The notes under the pieces were generated by a model. That model did no database searches. It worked only from the letters and a program-made list of their open reading frames with translations, and was not told the DNA's origin. Shown in pieces: positions 23,866 through 29,446 of a DNA stretch of 42,120 nucleotides (position 1 is the first letter of the stretch; each line of letters opens with the position of its first letter). The stretch is from Loktanella sp. (lineage in GTDB: Bacteria > Pseudomonadota > Alphaproteobacteria > Rhodobacterales > Rhodobacteraceae). The position numbers were made by a program, and so were the translations under genes. The stretch is taken from NCBI GenBank assembly GCA_024635625.1, contig JAGXIQ010000031.1, forward strand, positions 1 through 42,120. The letters are read 5' to 3'.

Positions 23866-23896
23866 TGCGGTGCGCTGGATGACCCCGCGCACCGCA
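23866..23896 (+). other. Intercistronic hairpin between tauA and tauB
   Basis: TGCGGTGCGC (23866-23875) pairs perfectly with GCGCACCGCA (23887-23896), a 10-bp stem with an 11-nt loop, starting 6 nt after the tauA stop and ending before the tauB ribosome site GAAGGAGGGG. No T-run follows. It has the same placement as the hairpin after the galactoside-binding-protein gene, so a role in keeping binding protein in excess is likely but unproven. Confidence 0.65.
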
Positions 23897-23914
23897 CCGT
23901 GAAGGAGGGGCCGT

Positions 23915-24571
23915 GTGACGGGTCTGAAGATTGAAAATGTCTCGATGCGGTTCGACTTGCCGGATGGTGGGGCCGTACAGGCCCTGAAGGATATCAGCAT
24001 CGATCTGCAGCCGGGTGAATTGCTAAGCGTGCTTGGCCCGTCGGGCTGTGGCAAGACGACCTTGCTGAATATCGTCGCTGGATTTTTGGCCCCGACTGCA
24101 GGGCAAATCACGTTGAACGGCAAGCGGGTCCACGGTCCGGGGCCGGAACGAGGCATGGTTTTTCAGCAAGGCGCATTGTTCGAGTGGATGAACGTGCGCG
24201 AAAACGTGGGCTTTGGTCCGCGCATGAAAGGCATGGCGGCGAAACCCAAGGCTGAAATCGTCAATCATCTGCTGGATGTCGTGGGGCTACGCGATTTTAA
24301 GGACAAGGCGGTTTACGAGTTGTCAGGCGGCATGCAGCAACGTGTCGCCCTGGCGCGGTGTCTGGCGAATGAACCTGACGTGATCCTGATGGACGAACCC
24401 CTGGGCGCGCTTGACGCGCTGACTCGGGAAAAGATGCAGGGGTTGGTTCTGAAGCTATGGAAAGAAACCGGCAAGACCATCGTGCTGATTACCCACAGCG
24501 TTGAAGAGGCGCTGTTGCTGGGCGAACGGCTGATCGTCATGGCCCCACGACCGGGGCGCATTCACAAATAA
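23915..24571 (+). CDS. tauB: Taurine ABC transporter ATPase, shortened by an in-frame stop codon
   Basis: Energises taurine import. It begins with GTG at 23915 behind GAAGGAGGGG. The 218 residues contain a full nucleotide-binding domain: Walker A GPSGCGKTT (41-49), Q-loop VFQQGALFEW, signature LSGGMQQR (136-143), Walker B VILMDEP (156-162) and the H-loop ITHSVEEALLLGERL. The frame then meets TAA at 24569-24571, right after RPGRIHK, but stays open in the same frame for another 49 codons that read like the natural C-terminus and end at TGATG with tauC. One base change (GAA to TAA) would explain it. The shortened protein keeps all ATPase motifs and may work. A sequencing error is possible. Confidence 0.88.
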   Translation: MTGLKIENVSMRFDLPDGGAVQALKDISIDLQPGELLSVLGPSGCGKTTLLNIVAGFLAPTAGQITLNGKRVHGPGPERGMVFQQGALFEWMNVRENVGFGPRMKGMAAKPKAEIVNHLLDVVGLRDFKDKAVYELSGGMQQRVALARCLANEPDVILMDEPLGALDALTREKMQGLVLKLWKETGKTIVLITHSVEEALLLGERLIVMAPRPGRIHK

Positions 24572-24721
24572 TACAATTTGCCTTTCGCCGACATGGGTGT
24601 CGGTCGCGATCTGCGAGAGGTTAAGAAAGACCAACGCTTTGCCCAGACTCGCGACGAAATCTTGTCGATGATCTGGAACATGGAAGAGGAAATTATGGGC
24701 AGCGCGGAGGAAGCCGTCTGA
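24572..24721 (+). pseudogene. tauB: C-terminal remnant of tauB after the in-frame stop
   Basis: The 49 codons directly after the TAA keep the tauB frame with no shift. They read YNLPFADMGVGRDLREVKK at the start and end in MEEEIMGSAEEAV before TGA at 24719-24721, which overlaps the tauC ATG as TGATG. Codon use and the acidic helical character fit a coding C-terminal tail, and the junction fits the coupled style of this operon. The segment also holds the tauC ribosome site GGAGG (24706-24710), so tauC can be translated independently. Confidence 0.7.
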
Positions 24722-26055
24722 TGGCCGTTCTGGCGGCCTTATGGGGCGAGTTCCTTACAGTTCTTTCTGCTATCGCTGCGGCCCTGCCATGGATTTCTGG
24801 CTATATCCTGCTGATCCTTGCCTTGATGGTCGTGTGGTCTGGTGTGCGACGTCTACTGCGTCCAAAGCATGACTATAGCAGCCTGAAAACCGTCACCTTT
24901 GGCGATGAATCAGCTGTGGTATCGAATGCTGTTGCCTCTGTCGTCAGCATCGTGCTGATCTTCGTGTTTTGGGGTGCATTCACTGGGTCGGCCTTACTGC
25001 CCGGCATTTTGCATGTACCCGGCCCATTCTCGGGCACTGGAACCTTTGATTATACGCTGACCATTCCGGACGGTACGACGGACAACGCTACGGTGACGGT
25101 GCTGGTGCATCCCGCCGACGTCACGACTGATGATCCTGTGGTCGATCCGGGCGACGGCATCGCGCTGAACGATTCTATCGCCATTGGGTCCTACCGCAGC
25201 GCCCTGTTGCGTGTCGCTGACAATGACGTCGTAACCCGTGACGCGGGCGCACAGATTACCGCGATCGACGGTAAAGATATCGCCCCGGGGGAATCCGTAC
25301 GCGTCAGCTTTGGTCGCGTGGCGATGACGCCCAAGGGGACACTGAACATCATGCCCCAGACAGGCTGGCAGATGGAGCCGATTTGGCTGCCCGCGCCAGA
25401 GGCGGTCTGGGCGCAGGCAATCTCTGTCGCGACAGAGGGCTTTCGCGGCGCAACCCTTTGGGAGCATCTTGGCTTTTCGTTGTTTCGGGTGATCGTCGGG
25501 TTTTTGCTTGGGGCGCTGGTTGGAGTGCCTTTGGGTTACGCAATGGGTCTATCTGACTGGTTCCGCGGCTGGTTCGATCCCATCGTTGAATTCATGCGCC
25601 CGGTGCCGCCGCTCGCACTGATCCCGCTGGTCATCATCTGGGCGGGCATCGGAGAGACGGGTAAAATTATTCTGCTATTCCTCGCGGCCCTGTGGATTAT
25701 GGCGATCGCTGCGCGGTCAGGGGTGTCGGGCGTCCGCATCTCTAAGGTCCATGCCGCCTATTCGCTTGGGGCCAGTCGGTGGCAGATTATGCGGCACGTC
25801 ATCGTTCCTAACTCCTTGCCAGAGATTTTTACCGGCGCCCGCGTCGCGATGGGTGTGTGCTGGGGCACCGTGGTCGCGGCGGAATTGGTGGCGGCGCAAA
25901 AGGGGGTGGGCATGATGATCATGGTCGCGTCCAAGTTCCAAAGCACCGATATCGTGCTTATGGGCGTTATCTTGATCGGTGTTGTCGGTTTTACCATCGA
26001 CCTTGGCATTCGTTGGCTTGAACGCCTGATGGTGCCTTGGAAAGGTAAAGGCTGA
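24721..26055 (+). CDS. tauC: Taurine ABC transporter permease with large N-terminal extension
   Basis: Inner-membrane channel of the taurine importer. Residues from about 222 on form a normal TauC/SsuC permease: LPAPEAVWAQAISVATEGF, five to six helices, and the EAA-type loop VHAAYSLGASRWQIMRHVIV near residue 343 that docks on TauB. The first 222 residues are extra. A helix at about 22-42, a short basic loop and a second helix at about 68-95 are followed by a 120-residue soluble segment rich in Asp, Gly, Thr and beta-forming residues (TFDYTLTIPDGTT, HPADVTTDDPVVDPGD), probably periplasmic. Classical TauC has about 275 residues, this one 444. The start at 24721 overlaps the original tauB stop and has GGAGG 10 nt before. 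Confidence 0.92.
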   Translation: MAVLAALWGEFLTVLSAIAAALPWISGYILLILALMVVWSGVRRLLRPKHDYSSLKTVTFGDESAVVSNAVASVVSIVLIFVFWGAFTGSALLPGILHVPGPFSGTGTFDYTLTIPDGTTDNATVTVLVHPADVTTDDPVVDPGDGIALNDSIAIGSYRSALLRVADNDVVTRDAGAQITAIDGKDIAPGESVRVSFGRVAMTPKGTLNIMPQTGWQMEPIWLPAPEAVWAQAISVATEGFRGATLWEHLGFSLFRVIVGFLLGALVGVPLGYAMGLSDWFRGWFDPIVEFMRPVPPLALIPLVIIWAGIGETGKIILLFLAALWIMAIAARSGVSGVRISKVHAAYSLGASRWQIMRHVIVPNSLPEIFTGARVAMGVCWGTVVAAELVAAQKGVGMMIMVASKFQSTDIVLMGVILIGVVGFTIDLGIRWLERLMVPWKGKG

Positions 26056-26059
26056 ACCC

Positions 26060-26662
26060 ATGATGGGCATTGCGGCGGCGTTTGCCGCGTTGTTCGTCTT
26101 GTTGGCGCAGGGCGGCATGGCACCTGAGCGGCTGACGATGCTTGGACAAGTCACCCTGGCCGCATTGGCGCTTGGCGTGGCGTTCGATGTTTTCTGTTTG
26201 TTGCGACGCGGGGTGCAACGATCCACGCGTGTGGTTCCGCGTAGGGTCAGACGGCAGGGGCCGGGGCGCAAACCGACGATCATCGTGGACGGGTCCAACG
26301 TCCTGCACTGGAATGGTGAACCGTCGCAGATGGTCCTGACCCGTGTGGTGAAGGCACTGGTGGACAAAGGAGAGCGACCGCACGTCTATTTTGACGCAAA
26401 TGTTGGCTACAAACTAAAAGGCCAGTTTTTGGGTGCCCCGGCGATGGCCGCAATCATAGGCCTGCCAGCAAGGCACGTGACAGTCGTTGACAGTGGCACG
26501 CCCGCCGATCCAGTTTTACTGGATCACGCGGTGCGGGCGGGCCTACGTGTCGTGACCAATGACCGCTTTCTTGACTGGAAAAGTGAATATCCAGACGTCG
26601 GCGGGCGTGGTTTCTTGGTTAAGGGGCGCTGGCGGCAGGGCACGCCCATGCTGCGGCTTTAG
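26060..26662 (+). CDS. Membrane-anchored NYN/Zc3h12a-like predicted ribonuclease
   Basis: A 200-residue protein with two N-terminal hydrophobic helices (about 2-18 and 29-48), a very basic linker (RRGVQRSTRVVPRRVRR), then a PIN/NYN-like nuclease domain. Visible acidic residues are Asp77 in TIIVDGSNVLHW, Asp112 in VYFDANVGYK, Asp150 and Asp155 in PADPVLLDHAV, and Asp168 in VVTNDRFLDW, a layout like bacterial Zc3h12a-type RNases. It starts 4 nt after the tauC stop with AAAGG upstream, so it is read with the taurine transporter genes. I know no taurine function for such a protein. The RNase activity and target are inference. Confidence 0.8.
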   Translation: MMGIAAAFAALFVLLAQGGMAPERLTMLGQVTLAALALGVAFDVFCLLRRGVQRSTRVVPRRVRRQGPGRKPTIIVDGSNVLHWNGEPSQMVLTRVVKALVDKGERPHVYFDANVGYKLKGQFLGAPAMAAIIGLPARHVTVVDSGTPADPVLLDHAVRAGLRVVTNDRFLDWKSEYPDVGGRGFLVKGRWRQGTPMLRL

Positions 26663-26663
26663 C

Positions 26664-26921
26664 TTATTGCGCGGCGCGTGTGATCGACAAGTATTTGCCA
26701 ACACCGTTATCGCCGTTGCTTTGGTAATCGATGACGATCATGTCGCCTGCCACCAATTCATCGGGCAGGGGGAAATCGGCTGGGACCGTCCAGATCGTCC
26801 GGTCGTCCAAGACGATGACATGGGACACACGGTCGTAGGCAACCACAGTGCCGGTCGTGTCGTCCGCAAGCGCGGGCAACGCAAATGCGGTCAGAATGGC
26901 GGTGGTCAAAAGCAGGCGCAT
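26664..26921 (-). CDS. Small exported protein, DUF1344-like
   Basis: An 85-residue protein with a clear signal peptide (MRLLLTTAILTAFALPALAD, cut after ALA) and a mature part of about 65 residues: TTGTVVAYDRVSHVIVLDDR, TIWTVPADFPLPDELVAGD, then a basic end. The pattern of a repeated TG-V-Y-D/IVLDD strand plus LP-F-LPDELVAGD resembles the small periplasmic DUF1344 family (OB-like fold). Function unknown. Its stop lies 1 nt from the stop of the convergent nuclease gene, leaving no room for a terminator between them. Confidence 0.75.
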   Translation of the reverse strand: MRLLLTTAILTAFALPALADDTTGTVVAYDRVSHVIVLDDRTIWTVPADFPLPDELVAGDMIVIDYQSNGDNGVGKYLSITRAAQ

Positions 26922-27029
26922 GGCCGGGGTCCTTGATAAGGTGTTAGGTAAGACAGATTGTGCTTTGACATGCCGTGCGCAAGGGCCAGTTGTGCGGCCC
27001 CTGCGAATAAGTCTGCGGTTGGATATGCA

Positions 27030-27791
27030 TTAGGTAAACAGCAGCACCAGCATCACGACCGACATGGCGACCATTCCCAAATTCTCTGTCAGGGACACGA
27101 AGCCCAACGGCACGTTGCTGTCACCGCCAACGCATGCGCATTTCAGTTCTCGTCTGTCTATATAAACAGCCTTGTAGACGCTGACCGCGCCGATGCCGCC
27201 GATGATTAAGGCCGCCGGTGCGGACAGCCACGTTGCCACCATCGCCGTCATCAAAATGCCCGCGCCGGTTTCCACGAAGGGATAAATGTAACCGTAGCGC
27301 ACCCAGCGTTTGGCCAGCAGGTCATAGTTCAGGAACATCGTCGAAAAGCTTTCGATATCCTTCAGCTTTTGCAGGCCAAGAAAGATCATTGAGATTGACA
27401 CGAACCAGCCGAGGGTCTGCCAGTTCAAAAGCGTCTCAAAGGCGTACCACGTGAATGCGATTGCAGTCAGTGCGGCCACTACAAATAGCGCGATGACTGG
27501 CTTGTAGGACAGTTTGCTGGCGTTCGGATCTTTCTTACCAAAGTGGACTTGAAGCGCGTCGTACCCACCGATCCGCGCGCCATCGATAAAGGTCTGCGGC
27601 GTCGTTTTGGCGTCATGTTCAGCCTTGAACGCATCGACTTCATAGCGCGTTCTCAAGTGATGATCCTCGACAGTGAAACCTTGCCGTTTCAATAAATCCT
27701 TTGATTTCAATCCGTAGGGGCAGGTGTGTTTTTCCATCACCATCCGGTAAAGAATGGCGGTTTTTAGGCCTGACATCGTATCTTTTGGCAT
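27030..27791 (-). CDS. Glutaredoxin domain fused to a MauE/DoxX-like membrane domain
   Basis: A 253-residue two-domain redox protein. Residues about 10-90 are a glutaredoxin: VMEKHTCPYGLKSKDLLKRQ has the active site with only one cysteine (CPYG, so monothiol), and TTPQTFIDGARIGGYDAL is the cis-proline and GG glutathione site. Residues about 105-253 form a four-helix MauE/DoxX-like membrane domain. It ends with KCACVGGDSNVPLGFVSLTE, where two more cysteines (CAC) may be the redox partner pair. MauE-type proteins help disulfide or quinone-linked thiol chemistry at the membrane. The frame is open 143 codons upstream, but the ATG at 27791 begins the recognisable domain. A CsoR-like operator lies 44-66 nt upstream. 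Confidence 0.85.
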   Translation of the reverse strand: MPKDTMSGLKTAILYRMVMEKHTCPYGLKSKDLLKRQGFTVEDHHLRTRYEVDAFKAEHDAKTTPQTFIDGARIGGYDALQVHFGKKDPNASKLSYKPVIALFVVAALTAIAFTWYAFETLLNWQTLGWFVSISMIFLGLQKLKDIESFSTMFLNYDLLAKRWVRYGYIYPFVETGAGILMTAMVATWLSAPAALIIGGIGAVSVYKAVYIDRRELKCACVGGDSNVPLGFVSLTENLGMVAMSVVMLVLLFT

Positions 27792-27834
27792 GAGTTCGAG
27801 CCTTTCTGGTGCGGATCGCGTTCGTCGATCTGCG

Positions 27835-27857
27835 ATTATCATACCCCCTATGGGTAT
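27835..27857 (-). promoter_or_regulatory. CsoR/CstR-like operator with adjoining -10 of the glutaredoxin-MauE gene
   Basis: ATACCC (27841-27846) and GGGTAT (27852-27857) form a perfect inverted repeat with a 5-nt CCTAT spacer. On the minus strand the repeat runs straight into GATAAT (27840-27835), a good -10. A repressor here would block RNA polymerase. Operators of the form ATACCC-N-GGGTAT are typical of CsoR, CstR and FrmR-class four-helix repressors, which sense copper, persulfide or formaldehyde. No such repressor gene is in the window. The family link is inference from the motif. Confidence 0.55.
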
Positions 27858-28124
27858 ACAAGCCACGGCAACTGCTTTGGTCAGCAGGACGCGACAAGAC
27901 CCCGTCAGGCCGACGCATAAGATATGCGATCCACCAAGGCGCTTTAGGGCAGCAGCAAAGCGACTTATGGGTCGTTGCGCCAGCGCTCGGTGCGACCGCT
28001 TCGTGCTGAATGTCTGGTTTTGCGTGACTTTGATCTGAATCAGCGACAACCTTGTTTGCAAGGGATAGTCTTGTATGGACATCCGGTTGCGCGCGCGCCT
28101 TTTGTCCGCGCTGAAAGGCTTTCT
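27858..28124. other. Intergenic control region upstream of cbpA, no gene recognised
   Basis: With the operator stretch at 27792-27857 this makes a 333-nt divergent gap. I find no convincing gene on either strand. A CCTTG-TTTG-CAAGG inverted repeat (28050-28063) lies about 60 nt before the cbpA start. I could not find a clear sigma-32-type promoter (CTTG, about 17 nt, then a C-rich/TAT box), although cbpA-type genes are often heat or stationary-phase induced. Confidence 0.5.
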
Positions 28125-29072
28125 ATGTCGAACGATCCCTATGCTGCTCTCGGGCTGACCAAGACCGCCTCGGCGGACGAAATAAAGACAGCTTACCGTA
28201 AGCTGGTGCGCAGCAACCATCCTGATTTACACCCTGACGACACCGGAGCGGAGGCGCGTTTCAAGGCCGTTTCTGCGGCCTACGATCTGCTGAAAGACCC
28301 AAAGACCCGTGCCCGCTTTGACGCAGGAGAGATCGACGGAGCCGGGGCAGAGCGTCCGCCACGCCAGTACTACCGCGACTTTGCAGGATCGGACGGGCAG
28401 GCCTATCGACCGGGCGGCGGCGGCTACGGACAAGGCGCAGACCCTGGCGACATCTTTGCAGAAATATTGCGTAACCGCGGCCGCACGTCGGGCGGCGGTT
28501 TTGGTGGAAGCGGGTTTAAGGCCCCCGGACCCGATGCGCGCTACGCTTTAGAGGTGTCGTTTCTGGACGCCGCGCGCGGGGCTGAAACACGGATTACTTT
28601 GCCAGATGGGCAAAACCTGTCAGTCAAAATCCCTGCTGGCACCGAGGATGGCCAGACCCTACGTCTGCGCGGCAAGGGCGGGGCGGGATTCGGTGGCGGC
28701 GCTGCGGGTGACGCTTTGATTACTGTGTCTGTGCAGGCGCACCCGGTTTTCACCCGCGAAGGTGGCGACATCCTGCTGACGTTGCCCATCACAATTGATG
28801 AGGCCGTCCTTGGCGGCAAGGTCACGGCCCCGACTATCGATGGCCCTGTGGGGCTGACGATCCCGGCGGGGGCAAGCTCTGGCCGTGTGCCGCGGTTGCG
28901 CGGTCGCGGTGCGGCGCGTCCGGGACAAAAGACGAAAGGCGATCAGCGCGTCACCCTACGGATCGTCGTGCCACCGCAGCCTGACGACGCGCTGCGCGAC
29001 TTTATGACCGAATGGCGCAAGACCCATGCCACCGATCCCCGCGCCGATCTGCAATCGGAGACCGTGCCATGA
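28125..29072 (+). CDS. cbpA: J-domain co-chaperone, CbpA/DnaJ class II
   Basis: Stimulates DnaK and binds unfolded proteins. The 315-residue protein has a J domain at 1-70 with HPD at 32-34, followed by a Gly/Arg-rich linker (YRPGGGGYGQG) and two C-terminal beta-barrel domains. The second holds LTLPITIDEAVLGGKVTAPT and GLTIPAGASSGRVPRLRGRG. There is no zinc-finger CxxCxGxG cluster, so it is CbpA-like and not DnaJ. The ATG at 28125 has AAAGG 8 nt upstream. It overlaps cbpM by 4 nt (ATGA). Confidence 0.9.
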   Translation: MSNDPYAALGLTKTASADEIKTAYRKLVRSNHPDLHPDDTGAEARFKAVSAAYDLLKDPKTRARFDAGEIDGAGAERPPRQYYRDFAGSDGQAYRPGGGGYGQGADPGDIFAEILRNRGRTSGGGFGGSGFKAPGPDARYALEVSFLDAARGAETRITLPDGQNLSVKIPAGTEDGQTLRLRGKGGAGFGGGAAGDALITVSVQAHPVFTREGGDILLTLPITIDEAVLGGKVTAPTIDGPVGLTIPAGASSGRVPRLRGRGAARPGQKTKGDQRVTLRIVVPPQPDDALRDFMTEWRKTHATDPRADLQSETVP

Positions 29073-29398
29073 CCGAAGCCCTGACTGAAGCCGACGTTCT
29101 GATCCGTGTGACCCGCCTGACCCGTATAAGGCTGGCAAGCTTTATCGAGACCGGCCTCGTAAAGCCGGATCAAGACGGCGAAAGGTGGGTTTTTGCCCAG
29201 ATCGACATCGCACGGCTGGATTTGCTTTGTGATTTGTCGCTGGACCTTGAATTGGACGACACCGCCCTTGGCATCGTGGTGTCGCTACTCGACCAACTCC
29301 ACGCGGTACGCCATGATTTGGCCTACGTTGCCAGTACGTTAGAGACGTTGCCCGCGAGCATCCGCCAACAACTCGGCATGCCGATCAACTTGCCATAG
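29069..29398 (+). CDS. cbpM: Chaperone modulator CbpM-like protein (MerR-like fold)
   Basis: The 109-residue partner of CbpA, thought to bind the J domain and block its access to DnaK. The pattern LTEADVLIRVTRLTRIRLAS, then FIETGLVKPDQDGERWVFAQ and a helical tail DLSLDLELDDTALGIVVSLL, is that of CbpM/MerR_2 proteins. The ATG at 29069 overlaps the cbpA stop as ATGA. It ends at a strong terminator. Confidence 0.85.
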   Translation: MTEALTEADVLIRVTRLTRIRLASFIETGLVKPDQDGERWVFAQIDIARLDLLCDLSLDLELDDTALGIVVSLLDQLHAVRHDLAYVASTLETLPASIRQQLGMPINLP

Positions 29399-29408
29399 GA
29401 TGATAAAT

Positions 29409-29444
29409 GGCCTGCCACGACGGAACGCCGCAGCAGGCCTTTTT
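29409..29444. terminator. Rho-independent terminator, shared by convergent genes
   Basis: GGCCTGC (29409-29415) and GCAGGCC (29433-29439) form a 7-bp stem with a 17-nt loop, followed at once by TTTTT (29440-29444). It sits 10 nt after the cbpM stop and 2 nt from the stop of the convergent acyl-CoA dehydrogenase gene, which can use it in reverse with a weaker tail. Confidence 0.8.
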
Positions 29445-29446
29445 GG

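Noticed and set aside
26980..27003. A CAAGGGCC/GGCCCCTG stem as a terminator for the glutaredoxin-MauE gene.
   Set aside because: The stem needs a G-T pair and no T-run follows, so it is too weak to call.
28050..28090. A heat-shock sigma-32-type promoter in front of cbpA.
   Set aside because: CTTG occurs, but no matching -10 lies at the right distance.
27792..28220. A 143-codon upstream extension of the glutaredoxin-MauE gene.
   Set aside because: It would run through the CsoR-like operator and into cbpA. Its product has no domain similarity.
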